Shown: positions 16,918-25,574 of the stretch, piece after piece
Position numbering within the stretch: position 1 is the stretch's first letter
Layout of the letters: every line of letters starts with the position of its first letter
NCBI GenBank assembly: GCA_964432595.1
Contig: CAYSOF010000002.1
Coordinates: 186,001 to 250,000, forward strand
Length of the DNA: 64,000 bases
Source of the DNA: DASYLJ01 sp964432595
GTDB taxonomy: Bacteria; Desulfobacterota; Binatia; DP-6
Direction: 5' to 3'
Made by a program: the position numbers and the translations under genes
Notes under the pieces: generated by a model
Seen by the model: the letters and a program-made list of their open reading frames with translations, nothing else
Databases searched by the model: none
Told to the model about the DNA's origin: nothing

Positions 16918-17462
16918 TGCGCTGGGACGGATTCGGACGCAGCGTCGTCTTCGCCGCGGTGGCGGCGCTGGCGACGGGCGTATGGCTCGTGCTGACGACC
17001 GCGACCCTGGGCGGCCGGCGCGCGCTGGCCGTCTGGCTGGTGGCGTTGACGGCGACGTACGTCGCCGGTCTCGTCCGCGATCGCGGGCGCGGCGTTGCGG
17101 TGGCCGCCGGCGCGTTCGTCGCCGGCGGCGGCCTGCTGCCGATCGCGCCGGGGCTGCGGGATCTCGCCGTCGGCCTGGCGCTCGTGCTCGCCGTCGCGCG
17201 CAGCGTCTTCCTGCATCAGCGACGGCCGGCCCGCGCGGTCGGCGTCGAGGCCGTGCTGCTCGTCGGGGGATTGCTCTTCGCCGCGCACGTCGGCGGTCCC
17301 TCGCTGCACGGAGTGGTCGCCGGCGTGTGGGCGTTCCTGCTCGTGCAGAGCTGCTTCTTCCTGGTGCCGGGGACGGCCGAGCGCTCGCCGTTCGACGGCG
17401 TGCCCGACCCGTTCGAGTCGGCGCACGCCCGCGCGCTCGCACTGCTGGAGGGCGAGCCGTGA
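16914..17462 (+). CDS. Multi-pass membrane protein of unknown function
   Basis: 182 residues from ATG 16914, overlapping the stop of the PspA-like gene by four bases and following a GGGGAGG ribosome site; a second ATG at 16917 is equally possible. The sequence has about five or six hydrophobic segments (for example SVVFAAVAALATGVWLVL, LAVWLVALTATYVAGLV, VAVAAGAFVAGGGLLPI, LHGVVAGVWAFLLVQSCFFL) and a short hydrophilic tail with PFDGVPDPFESAHARA. I do not recognise a named family. Its position as third gene of the vWA/PspA-like operon suggests that it anchors or cooperates with them in the inner membrane. It converges with the methyltransferase gene with a one-base gap. Confidence 0.7.
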   Translation: MMRWDGFGRSVVFAAVAALATGVWLVLTTATLGGRRALAVWLVALTATYVAGLVRDRGRGVAVAAGAFVAGGGLLPIAPGLRDLAVGLALVLAVARSVFLHQRRPARAVGVEAVLLVGGLLFAAHVGGPSLHGVVAGVWAFLLVQSCFFLVPGTAERSPFDGVPDPFESAHARALALLEGEP

Positions 17463-17463
17463 G

Positions 17464-18495
17464 TCAGGCCGGCTCGCCTTCGATGACCGCCACCCGCGCC
17501 GGCGTCGGCACGATGCGCGTCAACCGGAAGCCCGACGCCGTGAAGAGCGCGTCGAACTCGGCCTCGGCGCGCTGCCGTCCGCCCGTCGAGACCAGCATGT
17601 TCACGTCGTTCGCGGCGGCGCCGCGGCTCTCGAGCGAGCCGTCGATCCGCGGTGGGTAGACGCCTTCGACGACGAGCAGCTTGCCGCCGGCCGGCGTGAC
17701 CTTGCGCACGTTGCGGAGGATCGCGCCGGCCTGCTCGTCGTCCCAGTCATGGATGACGTGCTTCAGCATGTAAGCGTCGGCGCCCTCGACGACCGCGTCG
17801 AAGAAGCTGCCGGCGACGACGCGCAGCCGATCGGTCATTCCCGCCTGCGCGACGTGCTCGCGCGCGCGCTCGGCGACGTGCGGCTGGTCGAACACGATGC
17901 CGCGCAGCGACGGATTGGCGCCGAGGATGCCGAGCAGCAGCGCACCGTTGCCGCCGCCCACGTCGGCGACCGTGCCGAACGGCGAGAAGTCGTACGCCGC
18001 GGCGACGGCCACGGCCGTGAGCGGCGCGAACGTCGCCATGGCCTTGTCGAACACGGCCGCCTGCTCCGGATCCTTCGCGATTTGTGCGAACGCGTCGCCG
18101 TCCGGGTTGGTGCGGCGGAACGCCGGCTGCCCGGTGCGGACGCACCACTCGAGCTCCTTCCAGCTGTCCTGGATGCGGGTGCCCGCGAAGAGCATGACGG
18201 ACGCGCGCATCGACCCCGGCGCGTCCTCGCGCAGGAGGTCGCCGGTCGGAGTCGGCGTGAACCGGCCCGCGTCGTCCTCGTCGAAGACGCCGACGCTGGC
18301 CAACAGGCGAAGCACGCGTCGCAGCGACGGCGCGTGCATCCCGAGGGCGGCCGCGAGGTCGTCGGCGCTCCGCGGTCCGTCCACCAGCAGGTCGGCGACG
18401 CCGAGCTTGGCCGCGAGATGCAGCGCCCGCGACACGTAGTGGCCGATCGACATCTGGTAGAGCACGAGCCCGGGCGGGAGCGAGGTCGTCGACAT
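17464..18495 (-). CDS. SAM-dependent O-methyltransferase (family 2)
   Basis: 343 residues from ATG 18495, fixed by a strong GAAGGAGGCCGC ribosome site. The N-terminal dimerisation winged helix (LGVADLLVDGPRSADDLAAA, RRVLRLLASVGVFDED) and the C-terminal Rossmann domain are those of plant-COMT-like and hydroxyneurosporene/acetylserotonin O-methyltransferases. SAM binding is at VADVGGGNGALLLGIL, and the catalytic region contains MLKHVIHDWDDEQAGAILRN with the conserved His and Asp. It transfers methyl groups to small-molecule hydroxyls. The substrate is unknown, and no carotenoid or polyketide genes are nearby. The VOC-protein gene lies 10 bp upstream on the same strand and is probably co-transcribed. 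Confidence 0.9.
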   Translation of the reverse strand: MSTTSLPPGLVLYQMSIGHYVSRALHLAAKLGVADLLVDGPRSADDLAAALGMHAPSLRRVLRLLASVGVFDEDDAGRFTPTPTGDLLREDAPGSMRASVMLFAGTRIQDSWKELEWCVRTGQPAFRRTNPDGDAFAQIAKDPEQAAVFDKAMATFAPLTAVAVAAAYDFSPFGTVADVGGGNGALLLGILGANPSLRGIVFDQPHVAERAREHVAQAGMTDRLRVVAGSFFDAVVEGADAYMLKHVIHDWDDEQAGAILRNVRKVTPAGGKLLVVEGVYPPRIDGSLESRGAAANDVNMLVSTGGRQRAEAEFDALFTASGFRLTRIVPTPARVAVIEGEPA

Positions 18496-18505
18496 GCGGC
18501 CTCCT

Positions 18506-18895
18506 TCAGGCGCGGTGGGTGGCGATCCACCAGGTGTTGCCGAACGGATCGCGGACGCCGCCGCCGCGCTCGCCGTACGGCTTGTCCTCGGGCGCGCCGA
18601 GCGATGCGGCGCCCGCCGCGAGCGCCCGCGCGTACGCGGCGTCGACGTCGGGCACGTAGACGTAGATCGACGAGCGGGTCTGCTCGGTGCCGGGCGGGAA
18701 GCGGTGGCCCACTTCCAGCACGACGACGGCGTCGCCGATCCGCATCTCGACGTGGGCCCCGCCGCCGTCGCCGTTCTCGACCGACTCGATCTCGGTAGCG
18801 GCGAAGACGGTGCGGACGAAGTCCCGCAGCGCCGGCGCGCCATAGAGGTACGGACGGACGCTGCCGAAGCCGTGACGGACGTGGGTGATCGCCAT
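18506..18895 (-). CDS. VOC (glyoxalase/PhnB-like) domain protein
   Basis: 129 residues from ATG 18895. The pattern VRPYLYGAPALRDFVRTVF near the N-terminus, HVEMRIGDAVVVLEVG in the middle, SIYVYVPDVDAAYARALAAG and RDPFGNTWWIAT near the end is typical of PhnB-like vicinal-oxygen-chelate proteins, sometimes annotated as glyoxalase or bleomycin-resistance-like. These have two beta-alpha-beta-beta-beta units and often bind a metal. Catalysis is unproven for most members. It sits 10 bp upstream of the O-methyltransferase on the same strand, and 52 bp downstream of the glucose-dehydrogenase-like gene's start side. Confidence 0.88.
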   Translation of the reverse strand: MAITHVRHGFGSVRPYLYGAPALRDFVRTVFAATEIESVENGDGGGAHVEMRIGDAVVVLEVGHRFPPGTEQTRSSIYVYVPDVDAAYARALAAGAASLGAPEDKPYGERGGGVRDPFGNTWWIATHRA

Positions 18896-18947
18896 GCGCC
18901 CGTTCCTACACCCGCGCGCCGGGCGCGTCTTGGAGAAAATTCCGGCG

Positions 18948-20057
18948 CTAAAAGACGATCACGTTCTTGATGCCGCGCGGCTCGCCGTGCAGCAGCTCCT
19001 CGTGCGCCTCCATCGGATGGCGGCCCGTGAGCAGCCGTCGCACGACGCCCGGCCAGCGCGCCTCGAAGACGCCGAGGTCGCGGATCGCGTTCTCGAACGC
19101 CTGGCCGTCGGCGTTGACGGTGCCGAAGACGATCTGATTCCGCAGGACCAGGTTGCGCATCAGGTCGTCGGCCTCGACGGCGATCGGTCCCCGCCGCCCG
19201 GGCACGCCGGTGAAGATGAAGACGCTGTTCGTGCCGAGCACGCCGAGCGTCTCGAAGGCCACCTGCGCCGCGCCCGTCGCCTCGTAGACCACGTCCACGT
19301 CGCCGAGCCGTGCGGCGATCTCCGCCATCGACGCGTCGGCGTTGCAGGCGTAGCGGATGCCCGCGTCCGCCAGGAGCGCCGCCTTGGGGTTCGGGGCGGG
19401 CTCGCGCGCGACGACCGTCACGTCGAAATCGGCGGCGGCGAGTGCCAGCGCGCCCAGCAGACCGACGGGTCCCGCGCCGAGCACCAGCGCGGTATGGCAG
19501 TGTCCGCGCGCCTTGCCGGGCTCGACGGGACACGCCCAGGGCAGGCGTTGCTGCACCTGCCAGAGCTGGATCAGCGCCTTCTCGGCGATGGTGAGCGGCT
19601 CGACGAGGATGCCGACCTCGCGCAGCTCCGCCGGCACGCGGTGCATGTACCGGGCGTCGTCGACCACCTCCTCGGTGAGGAAGCCGTGCCGCTCCTTGAT
19701 GCCGCGCTCGGTGAAGTCGCCCGTGTAGCAGAAGTCCTGCCGGCCGGCGCGGCACGCGGCGCACGTCGGATGCGGACACGGTCGCCGCACCATCGGCACG
19801 ACGAGGTCGCCGGGCGACAGGCCGGTCACCGCCGCGCCCACCTCGACGACCTGGCCGAGCGATTCGTGACCGATCACCAGGTGGTCGCTGCCCGCCGGCG
19901 GCGTGCCGTAGTCGAACCGCGCGATCTCGCGGTCCGTGCCGCAGATGCCGACCTCGAGCATGCGCAGCCGCACGTCGGTGGGCGACGTCACGCGCGGGCG
20001 CTCGTGGTCGACGATGCGGATGGTCTTCGTGGCGGGGAATGCGGCGAGGGCTTTCAT
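18948..20057 (-). CDS. Glucose-1-dehydrogenase-like zinc alcohol dehydrogenase
   Basis: 369 residues from ATG 20057 (MKALAAFPATKTIRI). It is a medium-chain dehydrogenase: catalytic zinc Cys in EVGICGTDREIARF, GHESLGQVVEVG with the zinc His-Glu, and a structural zinc lobe PCPHPTCAACRAGRQDFC. The nucleotide-binding glycine motif is VLGAGPVGLLGALAL. The overall pattern, including FTERGIKERHGFLTEEVVDD and YEATGAAQVAFETLG, resembles glucose 1-dehydrogenases of the archaeal/bacterial GDH-III type, which oxidise glucose to gluconolactone with NAD(P). That would fit the glucan-degrading enzymes elsewhere in the window. A related sugar or polyol dehydrogenase is the alternative. Confidence 0.85.
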   Translation of the reverse strand: MKALAAFPATKTIRIVDHERPRVTSPTDVRLRMLEVGICGTDREIARFDYGTPPAGSDHLVIGHESLGQVVEVGAAVTGLSPGDLVVPMVRRPCPHPTCAACRAGRQDFCYTGDFTERGIKERHGFLTEEVVDDARYMHRVPAELREVGILVEPLTIAEKALIQLWQVQQRLPWACPVEPGKARGHCHTALVLGAGPVGLLGALALAAADFDVTVVAREPAPNPKAALLADAGIRYACNADASMAEIAARLGDVDVVYEATGAAQVAFETLGVLGTNSVFIFTGVPGRRGPIAVEADDLMRNLVLRNQIVFGTVNADGQAFENAIRDLGVFEARWPGVVRRLLTGRHPMEAHEELLHGEPRGIKNVIVF

Positions 20058-20169
20058 GGCTGTGACGGATTGGATGCCGCCCGCGGGCAGCCGTTCCATC
20101 CTACACGCCCGGGCCGCGCCGCGAAGTCCCGCGGTGGTAACACGGACGCCGTTCGGGCATCTCCCGCCC

Positions 20170-20826
20170 ATGCGCATCGTCCTCGGGCTCGCCCTCCTCG
20201 CGATCGGCCTGGCCGGCCCCGCCGCGGCCGCGACGACGACCTTCACGGTCGACGCCGACGCCCTCGGCAACGCCATGACCGCGGTCTTCGACTCGGCCGT
20301 CGGCGAGCGCATCTCCGCCGTGAGCCCGCGCATCGCCTGCACGCTCACCGTCGACGACCAGGCGCTCACCGGCGGCGGGCGCTGCAGCATCCCGCTCACG
20401 TCGATCGCCGTCGACAACACGCCGACCAAGTCGGAGCACTTCCAGCAGTGGGCCACCAACAAGAAGAGCGACCCCGCCGCGTGCACCCTCGAACTGGGGC
20501 TCAAGGAGGTGCGGGTCCCCGGACCCGTCGTCCCCGACCAGCCCGTGCGCTTCATCACCGACGGGACGTTCACCGTCTGCGGGCGCGCGCGCGACGACGG
20601 CGGCGCCGAGCAGCTGGCGGTGACGCTGACGTACCTGCCGGCGCACGGCGAGGAGAAGCGCCCGGCGCTGCGCATCCGCGCCCACGTGGAGCACTTCGAC
20701 CGCGAGCGCTACGGCGTGAGCCCGCGCGCGACGGCCGGCTGGCTGGCGCGCGTCGAGCAGCTGTCCGATGTCGTCGCGACCGTCGGCGTCGTCGACGTCA
20801 GCCTGCTCGCGGTGGCGAAACCCTAG
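20170..20826 (+). CDS. Secreted YceI-like protein
   Basis: 218 residues from ATG 20170 with a clear signal peptide (RIVLGLALLAIGLAGPAAAA). The order of segments resembles the YceI lipocalin-like family: TFTVDADALGNAMTAVFDSA at the start, the SIAVDNTPTKSEHFQQWA segment (YceI proteins have a similar N-x-x-R/K-x-E/D-H-L stretch), a threonine-rich strand region, AHVEHFDRERYGVSP, and a final VVATVGVVDVSLLAV strand. YceI proteins bind isoprenoid-like lipids in the periplasm. Four cysteines (IACTL, GRCSI, AACTL, TVCGR) are spaced as possible disulfide pairs, which is not usual for YceI. The assignment is moderate. Its 3' end overlaps the convergent GH3 gene by four bases. Confidence 0.55.
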   Translation: MRIVLGLALLAIGLAGPAAAATTTFTVDADALGNAMTAVFDSAVGERISAVSPRIACTLTVDDQALTGGGRCSIPLTSIAVDNTPTKSEHFQQWATNKKSDPAACTLELGLKEVRVPGPVVPDQPVRFITDGTFTVCGRARDDGGAEQLAVTLTYLPAHGEEKRPALRIRAHVEHFDRERYGVSPRATAGWLARVEQLSDVVATVGVVDVSLLAVAKP

Positions 20827-23552
20827 GGCGCCACCGTGACGCTGCCCTCGAGCGGCAGGTCGCGCGACGACGATCCGACGCGGACGGCGTACGTGATCGG
20901 CTCGAGCACCCAGGCGTTCGTCGCCGTATCCCAATACGCGAGATCGGCGGCGCGCAGGTCCATCACGACCGTCTTCGTCTCGCCGGGCGCGAGGCGCACG
21001 CGCGCGAAGCCCTTCAGGTCGTTCACGGCGCGGTCGACGGCCGAGCCCTGGTAGCCGACGTACAGCTGGGCCACCTCGTCACCCGTGACGGCGCCGGTGT
21101 TGGTCACGTCGGCGGTGATGCGCACGCGTCCGTACGCCGCGAGCGTCGGCGACGAGATCGCGAGGTTCGAGTATGCGAACGTCGTGTAGGAGAGGCCGAA
21201 GCCGAACGGGAAGAGTGGCGCGATGCCCTCGCGATCGAGCCACCGGTAGCCGTGGAAGTAGCCGTACGGGACGCTGAGGCTCACGTTGTCGAACGGCGGC
21301 AGGTCGCCTTCCGCGACCGGGAACGACATCGGCAGCTTGCCCGACGGCACGACGTCGCCGAACAGCACGTCGGCGATCGCCGTCCCGCCCGCCTGGCCGG
21401 GGTACCACGCCGTCAGCACGCCCGGGACGTCGCCGAGCCACGGCATGACGAGCGCGCCGCTGCCCTCGAGCACCACGACCGTGCGCGCGTTCAGCGCGGC
21501 GACGTCGGCGATCAGCTGATCCTGCGCGCCCGGCAGCGCGAGCGACTCGCGATCGCCCGCGGCGACGAGGCCCTCGCCCTCGTCGGCGAACGTGAGGCCC
21601 GCGACGACGACGGCGGCGTCCGCGGCGGCGATCAGCGCCTGGTTGGCCGGCGAGATCGGGCCGGACGGGACGTGCGTCACGGTGATGCCCGGCGTGGCGG
21701 CGACGATGCCGGCGAGGGCGGTCACCGCGACGGACGGCGCGGCGCTGCTGCTGCCCTGGTCGCCGAGGTTCACGGCGGTGGCGAGATCGCCGGCGACGAC
21801 GAGCGACGTCGTCTGCGACCGGTCGATCGGCAGCGCGCCGTCGTTCTTCAGCAGCACGATGCTCTCGCGCGCCACGGCCAGCGCGACGGCCTGGTGCGCG
21901 GGCGACTCGACCTGCGACGGATCGGGCACGGGCGGATCGGTGTCGAGGCGGAAGCAGAGCTTCACGCGCAGGATGCGGCGAACGGCGTCGTCGATCAGCG
22001 CCATCGGCACGGTGCCGTCGTTCACCGCGGCCGTCAGCGGGGCGCCATAGAAGTTGCCGTTGGGCATCTCGATGTCGAGGCCGGCCAGCACCGACGGCAC
22101 GGTGCTGCGCGTGCCGAGCAGCCAGTCCGACTCGACGAAGCCGCGGAACGCCCACTCGCCTTTCAGGATCTGACGGACGAGCGGCGCATTCTCGGCGCAG
22201 TACGCGCCGTTCAGCTTGTTGTACGCCGTCATCACCGAGGCGGCGTTGCCGTCGCGCACCGCGCTGCGGAAGTGCGGCAGATACACCTCGCGCAGCGTGC
22301 GTGCGTCCATCCCGACGTCGACCGTGAAGCGCGTGTCCTCGATGCTGTTGGCCGCGAAGTGCTTCGGGTTGGCGACGACGTGGCGCTGCGCGCCTTGCAC
22401 GAAGCCGACGCCCATCCGCGCCAGGAGGTGCGTGTCCTCGCCGTACGTCTCCTGCGCGCGGCCCCAGCGCGGGTGGCGCAGCATGTTGATCGTCGGCGCC
22501 AGCAGCACGTTGCCGTTGCGCGCGCGCACCTCGGTGCCCATGACGGCGCCCACCTCGGATTCGAGCGCCGGGTCCCACGTCGCACCGCGCGCCATCGCGA
22601 CGGGGAACGTCGTCGCGGGTCCGGTGGCGGCGCTCAACCCGCGCGGGCCGTCGACCATGCCGAACGACGGGATGCCGAGCCGCGGCACGCCGGGTGCCTG
22701 CCAGATGCCGCCGACGGCCGACGAGCTGCCGTGCATGAGGCTCAGCTTCTCCGCGGTCGTCAGCTGCGGCAGCAGCTCGTCGACGCGCGCCTCGACCGCT
22801 GCCCGGGCATCGCCGCAGAAGCCCGCGTGCGGGAACTCGGCGGCCAGCGCGTCGGCGCTCACGCCGTCGGCGGCTGCGAGCACGCACGCGGTCGGGTCGG
22901 CGGCTCCGCTGCACGGCGGTCCGGCCTGCGGCGCGGCCGTGCAGGCGGCGTCGATCGCGCGCGTGGCCGCGTCGCGCAGCCGCTCGATGCGCGCGGCGAC
23001 GGCGGCATGGTCGGCGCAGGCCGCGCCGGGCGCGAGATCGGCGGGCGGACGCTGCTTGCAGCGCTGGAGCAGGCGGAGGCGGCCGGTCGCGAAGGCGCGG
23101 ATGCGCTGGGCCGTCTTCGTCTGGCAGCGGAGCGCGTCCGCCGACAGCGGGCCCGCGGTCGTGTCGGCGACGCCGAGCAGCGTGGCGGCGGCGACCGTGT
23201 GCGTCGTCCGCAGGCAGGCGACCAGCGCCGTGACCGTCGTGACGCCGTCGCAGTCGCTGGCCGGAGCGATCGCCGCGACGGCCGCGTCGGTGCAGGCGCG
23301 GAGCAGGGGCGCCGTCGCGCGCTCGGCCGCGGCGGTGCGCTTCGCCGTGGTCGCCGGCTCGGTCAGGCAGTCGGTGCCGGGCGCCAGGGTGCCCTTGCCG
23401 ATGGCGCGGCGACAATCGCCGAGGGTTGCGAGCGTCCGGCCGAGCACCTGGCGGCCGGCGACGGCGGCCGCCGACTGGCATTTCCGTTCGGGCGAGGCGG
23501 CGTGCGCGGTCGAGGCCACCGCGAGCACCACGAGCAAGAGACGCAGCGACAT
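20823..23552 (-). CDS. Secreted GH3 beta-glucosidase with N-terminal Cys-helix module
   Basis: 909 residues with a signal peptide (SLRLLLVVLAVASTAHAA). Residues about 22-245 form an unusual Ala-rich helical region with a dozen or so cysteines (KCQSAA, GDCRRAI, TDCLTEP, ACTDAAV, QRCKQR, AACADH, DAACTAA), not part of GH3. The GH3 barrel follows from about residue 255: LMHGSSS, PNPKHF-type VVANPKHFAANS and nucleophile D476 in GFVESDWLLGTRST. The second domain includes ESIVLLKNDGALPI, the DEGEGLVAAGDRESLALPG segment and WYPGQAGGTAIADVLFGD. A C-terminal fibronectin-III-like domain contains ADVTNTGAVTGDEVAQLYVG. GH3 enzymes cleave terminal beta-linked glucose with retention. The protein is probably exported to periplasm or medium. 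Confidence 0.92.
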   Translation of the reverse strand: MSLRLLLVVLAVASTAHAASPERKCQSAAAVAGRQVLGRTLATLGDCRRAIGKGTLAPGTDCLTEPATTAKRTAAAERATAPLLRACTDAAVAAIAPASDCDGVTTVTALVACLRTTHTVAAATLLGVADTTAGPLSADALRCQTKTAQRIRAFATGRLRLLQRCKQRPPADLAPGAACADHAAVAARIERLRDAATRAIDAACTAAPQAGPPCSGAADPTACVLAAADGVSADALAAEFPHAGFCGDARAAVEARVDELLPQLTTAEKLSLMHGSSSAVGGIWQAPGVPRLGIPSFGMVDGPRGLSAATGPATTFPVAMARGATWDPALESEVGAVMGTEVRARNGNVLLAPTINMLRHPRWGRAQETYGEDTHLLARMGVGFVQGAQRHVVANPKHFAANSIEDTRFTVDVGMDARTLREVYLPHFRSAVRDGNAASVMTAYNKLNGAYCAENAPLVRQILKGEWAFRGFVESDWLLGTRSTVPSVLAGLDIEMPNGNFYGAPLTAAVNDGTVPMALIDDAVRRILRVKLCFRLDTDPPVPDPSQVESPAHQAVALAVARESIVLLKNDGALPIDRSQTTSLVVAGDLATAVNLGDQGSSSAAPSVAVTALAGIVAATPGITVTHVPSGPISPANQALIAAADAAVVVAGLTFADEGEGLVAAGDRESLALPGAQDQLIADVAALNARTVVVLEGSGALVMPWLGDVPGVLTAWYPGQAGGTAIADVLFGDVVPSGKLPMSFPVAEGDLPPFDNVSLSVPYGYFHGYRWLDREGIAPLFPFGFGLSYTTFAYSNLAISSPTLAAYGRVRITADVTNTGAVTGDEVAQLYVGYQGSAVDRAVNDLKGFARVRLAPGETKTVVMDLRAADLAYWDTATNAWVLEPITYAVRVGSSSRDLPLEGSVTVAP

Positions 23553-23598
23553 GCCGCCGGTCTACGCCAAGCGGCGGAGGCCCGGAAGGCGCGTCGCG

Positions 23599-24162
23599 TC
23601 AGCCCGGCGGCACCATGGCGTCGGCGATCGTCACCGCGCCGAGGCCGAACGGACCGGGATAGCCGGTGAGCGAACGGCTCGCGTGGGTCGCGTAGAACGT
23701 GGCCATCACCAGCGAGCGGACGCCTCCGTACAGTGCGCGCTTGAGCCCGACCGTCGAGCCCGCGAGGTCGGTGAGGACGGCGTCCTGCCCGTCGGCCGAG
23801 AGCGCCGTGAACGGGCGCAGCTTCGGCAGCAGCGGCCAGACGCCGAATTCGAGCGCGAGCAGCGCCTGTCCGAGCGGTGCCGCCAGCGTGGGCGAACGTG
23901 CGAGGATCGCGTCCGCCGCCGCGCCCGGATCGACGGTGCCGTCGGCGATCAGCGCCGCCCCGCGCGGGCCGACGAGCCGGCTCGCCGCCGCGTTGAACAC
24001 CGTGTAGGTGCGCGGCGAGAGCACGACCAGGTCGACGCCCGGGCGAGGCTCGCCGCCGCCGCATCCCGACGGCAGGAGCCCGGTGCCGGCGACCAGCGCC
24101 GTCAGGCGCAGGAACCCGCGGCGATCGAGCGCGGCCGCGGCCGCCGTGAGCGCGGGGGTCAT
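23599..24162 (-). CDS. Tat-exported lipoprotein, probable GMC oxidoreductase partner
   Basis: 187 residues from ATG 24162. The N-terminus has a twin-arginine motif (DRRGFLRLTALVAG) followed by a possible lipobox (LLPSGCGGG). The remainder is helical (YTVFNAAASRLVGPRGAALI, LALEFGVWPLLPKL, SLVMATFYATHASRSLTGY), the composition of gluconate-2-dehydrogenase-subunit-3-like proteins that accompany GMC oxidoreductases. It overlaps the GMC gene by four bases (24159-24162), so translation is coupled. Its likely role is to bring the flavoprotein to the membrane or to couple it to the electron transport chain. This is based on family precedent plus context, not on a specific motif. Confidence 0.7.
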   Translation of the reverse strand: MTPALTAAAAALDRRGFLRLTALVAGTGLLPSGCGGGEPRPGVDLVVLSPRTYTVFNAAASRLVGPRGAALIADGTVDPGAAADAILARSPTLAAPLGQALLALEFGVWPLLPKLRPFTALSADGQDAVLTDLAGSTVGLKRALYGGVRSLVMATFYATHASRSLTGYPGPFGLGAVTIADAMVPPG

Positions 24163-25574
24163 GTGCGTCCCCGCGCGATGCCGCCGGCGATGCGGAGCGC
24201 GTTCGCCATGATCGTGATCTGCGGATTCACGCCGGTGTTCGACGGCAGCGACGACGCGTCGCACACGTACAATCCGCGGACGCCGCGCACCGCGCCCGCT
24301 TCGTCGCACACGGCGCCCATCGCCGCGCCGCCGAAGAGATGCACGGCGTAGGCGACCGAGAAGGCGTCGGGCGCGAGCCGCGCGGCGTCGAGCGCCGCGA
24401 GGTCGGCCTCGGTGCGCACCGGCGGAAGCCCGTCGACGGGAAGCCACACCTCGAGAGCGCCGGCGGCGAGGAAGGCGCGCGCCGTCTCGCGGATGCCGCG
24501 CCGCAGCCGCTCGAGGTCGTCGGGCACGAGGTCGTAGGTGACGGTTCCTGCCGCATCGATGCGCCCGCGGGTGCGGTCGTGGGTCACCACCAGCGCGCGC
24601 GCGAGATGCGAGAGGTGCGCCATGCGCTCCGCGTGCACGGCGCCCCAGCCCGGCAGGGACGTCGACGTCGCGACGGGCATGACCGACGTGTTCTCGATCA
24701 TGAAGCCCGGTCCGCGCCGGCCGTCGACGTCGCTGAACTCGGTCACCGCATAGCCCATCGTCGGACCGTAGTAGCCGTGGATCGGCTCGCGGCAGCGCGC
24801 CGTGACCTGGACGCTCGTGTGGAAGGCCAGCCCCTCGCCGGCGCGGAGCTCGCTGCGCTGGAGCAGCGCCGGCGTCTCGAGGACGCCGGCGGCCAGGCAG
24901 ACGAGCGGCGCGTCGATGGCCGTCTCGACGCCGTCGCGCGTCGCGGTCACGCCGACGACGCGGCCGTTCGCGATGCGGACGCGCTCGACGCGCGTGCCCG
25001 GGATGATCGTCGCGCCGGCGCGCTCCGCGCGCGGGACGTAGGCGAGCAGCGTCGACTGCTTCGCGTTGCTCGGGCAGCCGAAGTTGCAGAGCCCGAGGTT
25101 GACGCAGTCGCGCACGCTGCGCGGCGTCGGCCCGGCGGCCCAGCCGAGCTTCGCGGCGCCGACGGCCAACACCTCGGCGTTGCGGCTCTGATGCGCGCGA
25201 TCGGTGGGCACCGCGTGCACGTCCTCCCACGCCCGGTCGACGAGCGGCCGCCACGCGTCGTCCGTGAGACCCGGAAGGCCGTGATCGTCGCGCCAGTGCG
25301 CGAGGATCTCCGGCGGCGTTCGGAAGCAGAGCGCGTCGTTGACGACCGTCGAGCCGCCCACGCAGGCGCCGGCGTACAGCGCGAGCGACGTCCCCGCCAT
25401 CGCGAACTTCCACAGGCGCGCCGTCATCTCCGCCTCGTCGCCGGTGAAGTCGCCGGACGCGAGGCGTGGTCCGGCCTCGAGCACGAGCACGCGCAGGCCC
25501 GCCTCGGCGAGCAACGCGGCCGCCGGGCCGCCGCCGGCGCCGGTGCCGACGACGATGGCGTCCGCGGCCGTCAT
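24159..25574 (-). CDS. GMC-family flavin oxidoreductase
   Basis: 471 residues. The N-terminal dinucleotide-binding motif GTGAGGGPAAALLAEAG and the acidic end of the second strand (VLEAG) bind FAD. GGSTVVNDALCFRTP is the GMC signature near residue 90, and RDCVNLGLCNFGCPSNAKQS is a Cys-rich insertion common in bacterial GMC members of this type. The C-terminal substrate domain ends with AVHLFGGAAMGAVCDE (catalytic His) and SLPSNTGVNPQITIMANALR (catalytic Asn). GMC enzymes oxidise alcohols or sugars, and sterol oxidation is another possibility. It lies between a GNAT gene (four-base overlap) and a Tat lipoprotein (four-base overlap). No signal peptide of its own is seen, so it may travel with the Tat-exported partner. 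Confidence 0.9.
   Translation of the reverse strand: MTAADAIVVGTGAGGGPAAALLAEAGLRVLVLEAGPRLASGDFTGDEAEMTARLWKFAMAGTSLALYAGACVGGSTVVNDALCFRTPPEILAHWRDDHGLPGLTDDAWRPLVDRAWEDVHAVPTDRAHQSRNAEVLAVGAAKLGWAAGPTPRSVRDCVNLGLCNFGCPSNAKQSTLLAYVPRAERAGATIIPGTRVERVRIANGRVVGVTATRDGVETAIDAPLVCLAAGVLETPALLQRSELRAGEGLAFHTSVQVTARCREPIHGYYGPTMGYAVTEFSDVDGRRGPGFMIENTSVMPVATSTSLPGWGAVHAERMAHLSHLARALVVTHDRTRGRIDAAGTVTYDLVPDDLERLRRGIRETARAFLAAGALEVWLPVDGLPPVRTEADLAALDAARLAPDAFSVAYAVHLFGGAAMGAVCDEAGAVRGVRGLYVCDASSLPSNTGVNPQITIMANALRIAGGIARGRT

Noticed and set aside
18885..23669. A 1594-codon plus-strand open frame antisense to the glucose dehydrogenase and GH3 genes
   Set aside because: It has the same high-GC antisense composition and no recognisable domain, whereas the minus strand encodes intact enzymes.
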